Positions 1-9,838 of a DNA stretch of 44,490 nt are shown one piece after another. Under the pieces are notes generated by a model. That model saw nothing but the letters and a program-made list of their open reading frames with translations. It did not search any database and was not told the origin of the DNA. The position numbers and the translations under genes were made by a program. Each line of letters begins with the position of its first letter. Within the stretch, counting starts at the first letter, position 1. The DNA lies in the NCBI GenBank assembly GCA_019634045.1, contig JAHQWA010000281.1, positions 1-44,490 of the forward strand. The letters run 5' to 3'. This stretch comes from Saprospiraceae bacterium. Its GTDB lineage: Bacteria > Bacteroidota > Bacteroidia > Chitinophagales > Saprospiraceae.

Positions 1-78
1 GCCTTGGTCAGAGCAAAATCACTAAGAGACCAATTGTGGAGTGTTATTCCTGAGTTCGTATTTAAAGGCATGATCTGA
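1..78 (+). CDS. C-terminal end of an upstream gene (partial; possibly a PadR-type regulator)
   Basis: Frame 1 reads ALVRAKSLRDQLWSVIPEFVFKGMI* with stop TGA at 76-78 overlapping the ATG at 78 (TGATG coupling). Identity is a guess from the usual partner of this FtsX subfamily. Confidence 0.45.
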   Translation, partial: ALVRAKSLRDQLWSVIPEFVFKGMI

Positions 79-2705
79 TGAGAAAAAACCCGACACCGAG
101 CCCTCCCCGATGGGCACAGCGTTTTTTGGAATGGTACTGCCGTCCTGAGTTGTTGGAAGATTTAGAAGGTGATTTACAAGAATTCTTCGGGCGTAACCTA
201 GCCAAGCATGGCCTACGCAAAGCCCGATTGATTTACATCATCGATGTGATAAAGTTTTTTAGAGCCTATACGGTTCGACCACCTAAATTCCTATCATCCA
301 TGAATTACCCGACGATTATTCGTAACTATTTCAAGACGTCCTTCCGAAGTCTTGCCAAAAACAAATTGTTTTCTACCATCAATATTGTCGGACTTGCGAT
401 TAGCATGTCTGTCGGTCTACTCCTCATCACATTTGTAGCAGAACTAAAGCATTTTGATGATTTTCATGCGAATTATGACCGAATCTACCGCGTAATAAAC
501 ACCTATCATGAGCCTGGAGAAGATCCTGATGAATATGCATCTACTTCGATTTTAACTGGAAAAAGAATTGAAGCTTCCTTGCCCGGAATAGAGGATTTGG
601 TTATTCTGAATCGGAATTTCAGCCGAGATTTGCAGACGGAGGATAAGATCCTTCCTTTTGGCGGACTGTGGGCATCAAAAGACTTCTTCCGTGTTTTTTC
701 CTTTGACCTCTTGAGTGGCAATGCGGAGACTGCATTGGAAGCCCCCTATTCCATTGTGTTAACTGAAACAGCAGCTAAGCGACTGTTTGACAAGACCGAA
801 GTAGTGGGGGAGGAGGTAAGCGTAGGGGATGATAAGTACCGAATTACAGCAGTAATGAGAGACCCTCCACCCAATTCTCATATTAAGTTTGAAATGCTGG
901 GGTCAATGATTACTCAGGATAACAAGATGAAAGCAGCCCAAAATGAAAGTTGGCTGCACTGGTTCCATATGTGGTCGAATTATGTTTATCTGGTGCTACC
1001 AGAACAAACCGAGCTAGCGACTGTACAAGCCGGATTAGACCAGATTGCGCTGGAAGAGAATAAACAGTTTGAAAAAAGAAGTATAGAGCTCAATTTACAA
1101 GCTTTGAGCGAAGTGGTAATGAGTCGCAATCTTTCCAATCAAATAGGATTTAACTTTGGAACCCAATTGATTTGGATCTTGATAGGCTTAGCACTCGTGG
1201 TGATGTTATCAGCTTGTTTCAATTACACCAATCTCTCCATCGCCCGCGCCTTACGCCGCTCTAAAGAGGTAGGGATTCGTAAAGTAGTAGGAGCAAGCAG
1301 GTCCCAGGTTTTCTTGCAATTCGTGATGGAAGCCATCCTGATAGCTTTTCTATCTCTACTGTTCTCTTATTTGGTATTTTTGATCATTCGACCCGGATTT
1401 CTCAGTATTGAACCGAACTTCCTTTCTAGGATTTTCTTGCGACCCAATCCGCTTATCTTTTTATACTTTGCCGGACTTGCTATTCTTATTGGCCTTCTTG
1501 CTGGATTTTTCCCGGCCTTATTTTTTTCCCGCATTGATCCGGTGAAGGTGATTAAAGATATTAGCAAGCTAAGATTGTTTAAACATGTGAATGTGCGGAA
1601 AGGATTGATCACCTTTCAATACATTCTATCGATTTCGTTTATCATCGCCGTGAGCATCATCTACAAACAATACAAATACGCTTTAAACTTTGATCTAGGA
1701 TTTACGACCGAAAATATCCTGAACATCGACTTGCAGGGTAACTCACCGGGACTCCTAAAGCAAGAACTGGAATCCCTTGCTGATGTAACGGCGATTTCGG
1801 CTTCAAAAATGGTGCTTAGTATTGGTGATACCTATTCCTCCACCATTAAGTACCAGGACCCGCTGGATTCCACCTATATCTTTTACAATGCCATAGACGA
1901 GAACTATTTGGACTTACATGAACATCAGCTCATCGCAGGTAATAATTTCAGGCCAGCCACAACGGAAGATAGGGTAGAATCTGAAGTAATCATCAATGAG
2001 AAAACTTTAGAACGATTCAAACTTGGGAACGCAGCGGAAGCTATTGGAAAAGAACTAACCATCGGTGGGACGAAGATGCAGATCATAGGCGTGGTTAAGG
2101 ATTTTTATCATAGTACATTATGGAATAAGATGCGCTATTTTGCCTTTCGGAATGATCCAACGAATTATGAGGTACTTAATTTGAAGATTGCTTCGTCAGA
2201 TATTTCAGTTACGATGAATCGATTAGAGGCAGCTTGGAAAAAAATAGATCCCATTCACCCCTTTCGAGCACGATTCTATGAGGAGGATATTGAGTCGGCG
2301 TATAGTGAGACGACAGGGATGATTAAGATTATCGGGTTTCTAGCTTTCTTAGCCATTTCTATAGCTTCATTTGGACTGTTAGGCATGGTGGTGTTTACGA
2401 CTGAAACCCGAGTTCGGGAAATTAGCATTAGGAAAGTACTGGGCGCTACAGAACGAGGCCTTTTCTTATTGTTGAGTAAGGGTTTTATCAGTTTACTTGT
2501 CATTGCCAGCCTCATTGCTATTCCGGCGACTTATTACTTGTGCGATAAAGTGATTTTTGCGGAGATGGCCTATCGGGCACCCATCGGCATTCTCGAATTA
2601 TTCCTGGGAACTTTCTTGGTGATTAGTATTGCGCTACTGGCGATCAGTTCGCAAACCTTGAAAGTGGCGCGAGCTAATCCTGCCAGTACCTTGGGGACGG
2701 AATAG
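78..2705 (+). CDS. FtsX-like ABC transporter permease with N-terminal permease-prefix domain (MacB-like)
   Basis: 875 aa; N-terminal RWAQRFLEWYCRPELLEDLEGDLQEFF prefix, two FtsX-like halves with KEVGIRKVVGAS and REISIRKVLGAT motifs and multiple TM segments. Confidence 0.93.
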   Translation: MRKNPTPSPPRWAQRFLEWYCRPELLEDLEGDLQEFFGRNLAKHGLRKARLIYIIDVIKFFRAYTVRPPKFLSSMNYPTIIRNYFKTSFRSLAKNKLFSTINIVGLAISMSVGLLLITFVAELKHFDDFHANYDRIYRVINTYHEPGEDPDEYASTSILTGKRIEASLPGIEDLVILNRNFSRDLQTEDKILPFGGLWASKDFFRVFSFDLLSGNAETALEAPYSIVLTETAAKRLFDKTEVVGEEVSVGDDKYRITAVMRDPPPNSHIKFEMLGSMITQDNKMKAAQNESWLHWFHMWSNYVYLVLPEQTELATVQAGLDQIALEENKQFEKRSIELNLQALSEVVMSRNLSNQIGFNFGTQLIWILIGLALVVMLSACFNYTNLSIARALRRSKEVGIRKVVGASRSQVFLQFVMEAILIAFLSLLFSYLVFLIIRPGFLSIEPNFLSRIFLRPNPLIFLYFAGLAILIGLLAGFFPALFFSRIDPVKVIKDISKLRLFKHVNVRKGLITFQYILSISFIIAVSIIYKQYKYALNFDLGFTTENILNIDLQGNSPGLLKQELESLADVTAISASKMVLSIGDTYSSTIKYQDPLDSTYIFYNAIDENYLDLHEHQLIAGNNFRPATTEDRVESEVIINEKTLERFKLGNAAEAIGKELTIGGTKMQIIGVVKDFYHSTLWNKMRYFAFRNDPTNYEVLNLKIASSDISVTMNRLEAAWKKIDPIHPFRARFYEEDIESAYSETTGMIKIIGFLAFLAISIASFGLLGMVVFTTETRVREISIRKVLGATERGLFLLLSKGFISLLVIASLIAIPATYYLCDKVIFAEMAYRAPIGILELFLGTFLVISIALLAISSQTLKVARANPASTLGTE

Positions 2706-2738
2706 AGGAAGAAGGTTTGCTTTTATTGAAAAGGGAGC

Positions 2739-2768
2739 GGCGCTGTGGAAGATTGTTTCCGCAGCGCC
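2739..2768. terminator. Hairpin between convergent genes
   Basis: ggcgctgtggaa / ttccgcagcgcc 12-bp stem (one G-U), 6-nt loop; no strong T-run. Confidence 0.5.
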
Positions 2769-2855
2769 GATCTCATGATAAAATGTTATTGTCTTCCAAG
2801 GCAGGGAGAAGGAAAAAGAACAACGCATACATTTCGCCTTGGAGGACTATAGGAT

Positions 2856-5015
2856 CTAATTCTTGACCTTTCTTTCTACCTGGTCCACCATGAAGGCGTA
2901 GACCAAGGCAGTTTCTTTTTGTCGCTCAAACCGACCAGAAGCTCCTGCATGACCAGCACCCATATTGCATTTGAATAGGACAGGTTCGTCTCCAGTATTA
3001 CTATCTCTCACCTTTTGCACCCATTTAGCCGGGCTGAAATAGGGGACTTGTGTGTCATTGACTCCTCCAGTAGCGAGGATGGCGGGGTAATCAGCTTCCT
3101 TAACATTGTCGTATGGGGACCAGCTTAACATATAGTCATAGTACTCCTTTTCATTGGGGTCTCCCCACTCTTGATACTCAAGGGTTGTCAAAGGAAGGTC
3201 TGGATTAGTCATATCAGTGATGACATCCATCCACGGTACGTAGGCAATAATACCTTTGAACAGATCAGGTCTCATATTGGTTATAGCTCCCATCAACATT
3301 CCACCTGCGCTTCCACCCATGGCAAACAAACCTTCTTTGAAGGTATATTTTTCTGCGATCAGGTATTCTGCGCAGTTGATGAAGTCCGTGAAAGTATTTT
3401 TCTTCTTGAGTAATTTTCCGTCGTCGTACCAGCCTCTCCCCATTTCTTGCCCTCCTCGGATGTGGGCAATCGCATAACTAAAACCTCGATCAAGTAAGCT
3501 GATTACATTAGAGCGAAACGAAGGCATACTACTGGCGCCGTAGGAGCCGTAGGCATAGAGCAAACAAGCTTTCGTACCGTCCTTTTGAAAGGTTTCTCTA
3601 TTGTAGACGATAGAAATGGGGACCTTCGTACCATCAGTTGCAGTAGCCCATAGGCGCTTTGTTTCATACTTGCTAGCATCAAAGCCTCCTTCTACTTTTT
3701 GCTGCTTCAATACCTTTTTGCTGCCAGTGCTCAGCTTGTAGCCTACCACGGATCTTGGGGTGGTTAATGAAGTATAGTTATAGCGGATGCTATCCGATTT
3801 AAATTCATCGGTTGGATTGTACATGCTGGCGGTGTACACCTCTTCTCCAAAATCGACAAAGGATCTTTCGCCGGTGGCACGATTAATGACCAGTACCTGA
3901 TCCAGTGCATTAGAACGTTGTTGCACAACGATGAACTTCTCTTTGATGGTGAAGTTGTTAATGAGCACATTTTCTTGATGAGGTACGACATCTTCCCAAT
4001 TGGCCATCCCTGGATTATCGATAGGAGCTGCCGATATTTTGAAGTTTTGAGCTTCGTGGTTGTGTTGAATATGGAAGGCGGTTCCGGTATAGCTATTTAC
4101 CTGGTACTCCAATCCTTTTTTTCTAGCCTGAATAATCTTTGGCGTAGCCAGCGGTTGGTCAGCAGGAAGGAACCAAAATTCTGAAGAAGTGGTACTGCCG
4201 GAACCCATAAAGATGTATCGCCCATCAGTAGAACGCTGTACACCTGCGGAGAAGGTACTATCTGGCTCAATGTACATTTGCTGATCCTGAGCTAGGGCCT
4301 GTCCCAATTGGTGGCGCTTGATCAGGTAGGATCGTACGGTCTTATCATTTTGGGTATAGAAAAAATGCTGGTTGTCGTTGGCCCAGGAACCTCCGTAGGA
4401 GCAATTGGGAATTTGATCTGCTAGGATTTGACCGCTTGTAAGATCTTTGAAGAAAAGGGTGTTTCTGCGATCTCCTGAAGTATCTACTAAGAAAGCGATC
4501 TTCTTGTTATCAGGGCTAACAAAGTATTGGAATAAGCGATAGATCTTATGCCCTTCTGCCATTTCATTGACATTGAGCATGATTTCTTCCGGTGCATCGA
4601 GGGTTTCTTCTTTCCGACAATAGAAGGGATACTCGTTGCCTTCTTCATAACGAATATAATACCAATAGCCGTTCCTTTTCGTCGGTAGTGATTCATATTT
4701 TTGTTCAATGCGGGCCGTCAATTCCCCATATAATTCCTCTTGCAAATCCTTCGTATGTGCGAGCATACCTTGTGTGTGCTCATTTTCCTTTTCGAGATGG
4801 GCAATGACCTCCGGATCTGTTTTATCACTTAACCAGTGATACGGATCCTCTCTCTCATTATCGTGTTCCGAAAATTTGTGGATCACTTTTTTGGCGGCAG
4901 GAGCACTACTTGAGACAAGCTCTTCGCTTGTATTAGGTTTACACCCTAGAAGTAGGGCTACGAGGGCTAAGCCGATGAATCGTAACATATAGATTGATAT
5001 TTGGTGATGTATCAT
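2856..5015 (-). CDS. Prolyl oligopeptidase family (S9A) peptidase, oligopeptidase B-like lipoprotein
   Basis: 719 aa; lipobox-like LLLGC; catalytic GGSAGGMLMGA, DPYHWL N-terminal signature, C-terminal GAGHAG. Confidence 0.93.
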   Translation of the reverse strand: MIHHQISIYMLRFIGLALVALLLGCKPNTSEELVSSSAPAAKKVIHKFSEHDNEREDPYHWLSDKTDPEVIAHLEKENEHTQGMLAHTKDLQEELYGELTARIEQKYESLPTKRNGYWYYIRYEEGNEYPFYCRKEETLDAPEEIMLNVNEMAEGHKIYRLFQYFVSPDNKKIAFLVDTSGDRRNTLFFKDLTSGQILADQIPNCSYGGSWANDNQHFFYTQNDKTVRSYLIKRHQLGQALAQDQQMYIEPDSTFSAGVQRSTDGRYIFMGSGSTTSSEFWFLPADQPLATPKIIQARKKGLEYQVNSYTGTAFHIQHNHEAQNFKISAAPIDNPGMANWEDVVPHQENVLINNFTIKEKFIVVQQRSNALDQVLVINRATGERSFVDFGEEVYTASMYNPTDEFKSDSIRYNYTSLTTPRSVVGYKLSTGSKKVLKQQKVEGGFDASKYETKRLWATATDGTKVPISIVYNRETFQKDGTKACLLYAYGSYGASSMPSFRSNVISLLDRGFSYAIAHIRGGQEMGRGWYDDGKLLKKKNTFTDFINCAEYLIAEKYTFKEGLFAMGGSAGGMLMGAITNMRPDLFKGIIAYVPWMDVITDMTNPDLPLTTLEYQEWGDPNEKEYYDYMLSWSPYDNVKEADYPAILATGGVNDTQVPYFSPAKWVQKVRDSNTGDEPVLFKCNMGAGHAGASGRFERQKETALVYAFMVDQVERKVKN

Positions 5016-5075
5016 CTTGAAGTTACGAATAAAAGTATGGGAACTACCGACAATCTTGCTTTTCCAAAGGTAGTG

Positions 5076-8000
5076 CTAATAAGGGCGCCATCTATCCCTA
5101 GGGTCTCCACGATTGATGTCAAAGGCAAAACTTATTCGATTGAAGAAATTACCGCGCTCCGCCAACCTATTCTCTAGGTTCGTTGAGCTCACTAGCGGGA
5201 AATAGAAGCCAAGTACTCCGTCCAATAACTCCAAGGCTAGTCCTCCATTCCACAATAATTGATCTTGGAAGGTATCGGCCTCCCCCGTCGGCGTAGCATT
5301 GTGAAAGTAGCCAATGTCGAAGTAGGGCCTTAGGCGTAGAGGGCTACGTTTCAGGATGGGAAGATCTGTTTTGAAATTGAAAGCGACGATATAGTCATTG
5401 CTACGTCCCAAAGGAAAACCTACAGGAATAGGTGTCTTAAAACCTCCTTCCCGTACCGTGATCTGCTGAGACCAAAAACCGCTCGCTTCATTTCTTCCAA
5501 AATAGCTATCCTGATAGGTGAGATCATTAAACCCTTGACTGACTAGGTTGAAAGCACTTGGCCGAATATTACCAGCATTTCGTCCAGGACTCCGAAGATG
5601 ACCACCCACAAAAAAGCGAAAGTATAGATGCTGGTTGGGGCCAAAGGTGAATTGGTTTTGGGTCTCTAGGCTGGTTCGAATATATTGGTTTACCCCCGTG
5701 ATCTCATCGAACTCTAGCAACTCATAGGTCAAGCGATAACTAAAGGGGTGGACCGCACGATCATTTTTACCCTTGTAAGTAGCTCGTAGGAAAGTGTTCC
5801 TTTCCCAAGTGGTACCCAAAAAGCGACCATTATTATTGAAGCCTGCTTTTTCCCGCCACAAACCGGAGGCTTGTAGCTCCAACCAGTGTCTAAAAGAGGA
5901 GAGGTTTTTTTGCTTGAAGTGGATATTGATGTAAGGCGACCACTTGCTGTATCGCAAGCTATACCCAACCTCGTCTTGCGTGAAGAAATTGAAGCTCCTT
6001 CCCTGCACCCCGAAGGTAAGTTTCTGAAAATGACCAGATTTAGGAAAAACATTGTATTGAACCAAGGCCATGATGGACGGCTCTAAACTCCCTAAACCAA
6101 AGAAGGGCGCTAGCACATATTCAAAGGGCCTATGCGGGAATACAGTATTGTAAAATGCCGCCCCAAACATCGATTGATCATAGGCATTCCAGCCATATAA
6201 AGGACCCCAATTGATGTTGCTTTTGTAGGCTTTTTCATGGATGTTCATAATGGGGAATTCCACCGGTTCTAGTCGGGGAATTGGGCCCATGAGATCCCAA
6301 GAATTATTCTTGCCATTAAGATCAGGCGTAAGAAAGAGGGGGTCGAGTATGATTTTATGAAAACCTTCATCTGGGATTTTGATACTCGTCTTTTTACCAG
6401 TAGGGGCGTGCCAAGATAGGCGATCAACTTCCTTGTTTTTAATACCACCTATGGCAATTGGCCCGGCAATTTTACCCTTATTTTTGACAATAATTTGCAG
6501 CGAATCATTGATGCGCTTCACTCGTTTAATGGCATAATCATAACGTTCGGTGCTACCAAGAATTCCATCAAACAACCAGTCTAAAGAGTCCCTGTTGTGC
6601 TGGATCAATACAGCTCGAAGGTCCTCCGGTTGAGGATGTTTAAATTTCCACCGTTGGTAATAGGCTTGCATGGCTTGGTCAAATTCAAAACAGCCCATAT
6701 ACTCCTCCAGCATCCGAAACCCTAAAGCCGGTTTGGTATAGGAAGACATGGCATAATTGCTAGGTCGAAGTTGATCAGCAGGTGTGTCGGGGGCTTGATC
6801 GCGGCGCGTCCGCGCTTTGTAAAGGTAGGGGCGTCTAGGGGCACCTAATTCCTCAAGGAGTCTTTTCTTGCGGGAGGTTTCATGTTCTAGATCTTCAATG
6901 CTCTCTAGGTATTTTTTTTCGTAGTAACTGGTAATACCTTCATCTAGCCAAGCATGTGCACGCTCATTACTGGCCAATACCCCATAAAACCAATTATGAC
7001 CTACTTCGTGTGCAATTACCTCATCGAGATAGGTTTCGGTGCCCACCTCATCAATTACGGTGATCATTGGATACTCCATACCCCCGCCAGCACTCAAGGC
7101 ACTTTGCACCACGGTCATTTGGGGATAAGGGTAGGCGCCAACTTTTTCAGAGAAAAATACCAGTGCCCTTTGCATATAGTCCATTGCGTACTGCCAATAT
7201 GCCTCCTCGCTTTTCGTAAAGAAAACCTTGGTTTCGATTTTTTGGCCCGTTGCAAGTTCCAGCTGATCTACTAATACCTTAAATCTTTTATCTGCAAACC
7301 AGGCGAAATCATGCACATCTTCAGCTTTGAATTGTATCGTTTTCCATTTTTCGGAGGATTCAGGGCTAGGTTCAAATTCTATGAAGGGGGAAGGGTAGGG
7401 GAAAGTATCCAGGTACAATCGGGTTTCTTGACTGATTTTTTCTAGGCGTTCCTTTTCATCAGCACTGACAAGTTCACCGGTTGCCCCCACCAGATAGTTG
7501 TCAGGCAATGTGATTTGCACGTCAAAGGAGCCAAATTCTGAATAGAATTCTCCGTTGTCGAGGTAGGGCATTGGATGCCAACCTTCGCGATCATAGACTG
7601 CTGGCTTGGGATACCATTGAGTAATCTGATAAGCATCATCCACATGCCCGAGGCGTGAAAAAGAGTCAGGGATTTTGACTCGGAACGGAGTCTCTATTTT
7701 TATACTTTGGTTTGGAGCTAAAGGTTGATTTAAGATGAGCAGGGCGATATCTTGATGTTCATTTGATAAGCGCCAACGTACCTCCTGGTCATCTACTAGG
7801 AAGTCGATCTTTGAAATGCTACCCAATTGGCTATCTTTGGCAAAGTAGAAATCCTGTCTACCCTGTCGTAACATTTGCTGAGCAAAGGCCGTGGTTTGAT
7901 TTCGATAAGCATTAGGCCAAAGGTGGAAATAAAGCCGTTGTAAGGTATCCGGTGAGTTGTTTTTGTAGTTTATAGTGATATACCCGTCTAGTAAATGTTG

Positions 8001-8123
8001 TTGATCATCCAGCTTCACCTTTATTTGATAGTTTACTTCTTGCTGGAAATAGGGATTTTGAGCACTTAGGTTTATAGACCCAAATACTATGAGTATGCGT
8101 ATAATTTGTTTCATGAGGGACAT
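5076..8123 (-). CDS. M1 family metallopeptidase with long C-terminal beta-barrel-like region
   Basis: 1015 aa; signal peptide; GGGMEYPM (GxMEN-like) and HEVGHNWFYG...DEG zinc motif; C-terminal ~380 aa rich in alternating aromatic strands ending in ...DRWRPY. Confidence 0.9.
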   Translation of the reverse strand: MSLMKQIIRILIVFGSINLSAQNPYFQQEVNYQIKVKLDDQQHLLDGYITINYKNNSPDTLQRLYFHLWPNAYRNQTTAFAQQMLRQGRQDFYFAKDSQLGSISKIDFLVDDQEVRWRLSNEHQDIALLILNQPLAPNQSIKIETPFRVKIPDSFSRLGHVDDAYQITQWYPKPAVYDREGWHPMPYLDNGEFYSEFGSFDVQITLPDNYLVGATGELVSADEKERLEKISQETRLYLDTFPYPSPFIEFEPSPESSEKWKTIQFKAEDVHDFAWFADKRFKVLVDQLELATGQKIETKVFFTKSEEAYWQYAMDYMQRALVFFSEKVGAYPYPQMTVVQSALSAGGGMEYPMITVIDEVGTETYLDEVIAHEVGHNWFYGVLASNERAHAWLDEGITSYYEKKYLESIEDLEHETSRKKRLLEELGAPRRPYLYKARTRRDQAPDTPADQLRPSNYAMSSYTKPALGFRMLEEYMGCFEFDQAMQAYYQRWKFKHPQPEDLRAVLIQHNRDSLDWLFDGILGSTERYDYAIKRVKRINDSLQIIVKNKGKIAGPIAIGGIKNKEVDRLSWHAPTGKKTSIKIPDEGFHKIILDPLFLTPDLNGKNNSWDLMGPIPRLEPVEFPIMNIHEKAYKSNINWGPLYGWNAYDQSMFGAAFYNTVFPHRPFEYVLAPFFGLGSLEPSIMALVQYNVFPKSGHFQKLTFGVQGRSFNFFTQDEVGYSLRYSKWSPYINIHFKQKNLSSFRHWLELQASGLWREKAGFNNNGRFLGTTWERNTFLRATYKGKNDRAVHPFSYRLTYELLEFDEITGVNQYIRTSLETQNQFTFGPNQHLYFRFFVGGHLRSPGRNAGNIRPSAFNLVSQGFNDLTYQDSYFGRNEASGFWSQQITVREGGFKTPIPVGFPLGRSNDYIVAFNFKTDLPILKRSPLRLRPYFDIGYFHNATPTGEADTFQDQLLWNGGLALELLDGVLGFYFPLVSSTNLENRLAERGNFFNRISFAFDINRGDPRDRWRPY

Positions 8124-8305
8124 TTAGACATCTTATACGGTGCTTTTTGTGAGATAGCCAATAAACGAATTTAAAAAATCGTGGTCTAAGCAAAAAAAGT
8201 GTATGTCGACAATTGTTTTGTTGCTTTTGATCGAATGGTCGTCTTGAAAGGGGGCTCCTTTTGCTGAAGTACTGACCGAAAGCCACGATTATTCCCCTAC
8301 TTTTT

Positions 8306-8833
8306 TTGCTGAAATCTATTTCCATGGCAAAGCCAGATCAAATTTGTGAACAAGCTGTATTCAAGGAATTGTTTTGGGCCTACGCGCGTCCACTACGCAA
8401 TTTCCTCTATTATAAATGCGGAGATCCCGATCTTGCTGAAGATTTAGTGCAGGAGGCTTTTTTACGAATGTGGGCCGCTTGCCAAAAGGTTTCCTATGAA
8501 AAGGCTAAGGCCTTTCTATTCAGGGTGGCGAATAACTTATTCCTAGATGAGATCAAACACCGCAAAGTGGTAGCCAAGTTCAGGTTGAACATTGGTAAGC
8601 CAGTGCAGAACTTTACCCCGCAGGAAGAGTTGGAGGAAAACGAATTCAGGGAGCGACTGGAGGTAGCCATTGCCGAACTTCCAGAAAAGAGCAGGACGGT
8701 TTTTTTACTGAACAGAGTGGAAGGTTTGAAGTATAGGGAGATCGCTCTTTTACTGGATATAAGCGTGAAGGCCGTGGAAAAAAGGATGCATAAAGCCCTG
8801 ATAGAACTAAGAAAATTAAGTGATTTGATTTAG
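8306..8833 (+). CDS. RNA polymerase ECF sigma factor, FecI-like (start may be 8324, MAKPDQ)
   Basis: 175 aa; DLAEDLVQEAFLRMW region 2 and region 4 LPEKSRTVFLLNRVEGLKYREIALLLDISVKAVEKRMHKAL. Confidence 0.94.
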   Translation: MLKSISMAKPDQICEQAVFKELFWAYARPLRNFLYYKCGDPDLAEDLVQEAFLRMWAACQKVSYEKAKAFLFRVANNLFLDEIKHRKVVAKFRLNIGKPVQNFTPQEELEENEFRERLEVAIAELPEKSRTVFLLNRVEGLKYREIALLLDISVKAVEKRMHKALIELRKLSDLI

Positions 8834-8908
8834 GACAGGTAGGGAAAGAGCTAGTATGATCGTTATTAAACCAAAGAGTGAATTTAAAAGGTACTATAAT
8901 CGTAAATC

Positions 8909-9838
8909 ATGTCCAAACCATTCCCAGATGAGACCTTGCTAGCCCGCTGGCTGAATGGCGAATTGAGCCAAAAGGAAGAGGCTGAATTAAAGACGAGAGC
9001 AGACTATGATGACCTGCGTAAGATTGTAGAGGATGCCAAACAACTATCAGTACCAGCTTTCTCCGAAGGAGCGGCTTGGGAAAAACTAGTAGTTGCCAAG
9101 CAATCACAAGGTATGAAGAACAAGGGCAAGAGACGCTTTCTGCGAAGCCTTTGGTGGTCTGCTGCTGCCGCTGTATTGGCATTGGTCGCTATCGGCTATT
9201 GGTGGATGCAACCGGAATCTGCCTTGATTGCTACGCAAATAGGCGAGCAGTTGCAGGGAAGTTTGCCAGATGGATCCACTTATCAACTGAATGCGGTAGG
9301 TACGCTGGATTATGATGAGGTACAATGGAGTGAAAGGCGTGAGGTAGTACTAAATGGAGAAGCATTTTTTCAAGTGGAGAAAGGGAGTGAATTCACCGTA
9401 AGGACGTCGTCGGGAGAGGTGAGCGTCTTGGGCACCAGCTTCAACGTTTGGGCGCGAGGAGATCAATTGGAGGTAGTTTGCTATAGCGGAAAGGTGAGGG
9501 TTATAGGCAGTCAAGAACCTGTGGAAATTGAAGCGGGGCAAAAGACGGTGCTATTGGAGGATGGAAATTTGTCCACCACTAATCTGCAATTGACCCCGAC
9601 ACCAAGCTGGTTTAGAGGATGGACAGATTGTGAAGGCTTACCACTCTCTAGGGTTTTGGAAGAGCTAGAACGGCAGTACCAATTGGAGGTGAAGTGGGAA
9701 AACGAAAGTTATAGAGTGTACCAAGGAGGTTTTCCCAATGACGATTTGGAGCAAGCTCTAAAGTTTATCTGCGATCCGATGGAATTGCAATTCGAGCTTA
9801 GTAGCGATAAAACCAGTGTAAGGATATTCGCAAAATGA
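8909..9838 (+). CDS. FecR family anti-sigma / transmembrane sensor protein
   Basis: 309 aa; single TM; LPDGSTYQLNAVGTLDYDE...REVVLNGEAFFQVEKGSEFTVRTSSGEVSVLGTSFNVWA FecR signature; C-terminal STN-like DUF4974 region. Confidence 0.94.
   Translation: MSKPFPDETLLARWLNGELSQKEEAELKTRADYDDLRKIVEDAKQLSVPAFSEGAAWEKLVVAKQSQGMKNKGKRRFLRSLWWSAAAAVLALVAIGYWWMQPESALIATQIGEQLQGSLPDGSTYQLNAVGTLDYDEVQWSERREVVLNGEAFFQVEKGSEFTVRTSSGEVSVLGTSFNVWARGDQLEVVCYSGKVRVIGSQEPVEIEAGQKTVLLEDGNLSTTNLQLTPTPSWFRGWTDCEGLPLSRVLEELERQYQLEVKWENESYRVYQGGFPNDDLEQALKFICDPMELQFELSSDKTSVRIFAK

Noticed and set aside
8005-8325. Minus-strand 106-aa ORF in the M1 peptidase/sigma factor intergenic region
   Set aside because: Overlaps the M1 start in another frame and has no recognisable motif; probably spurious.
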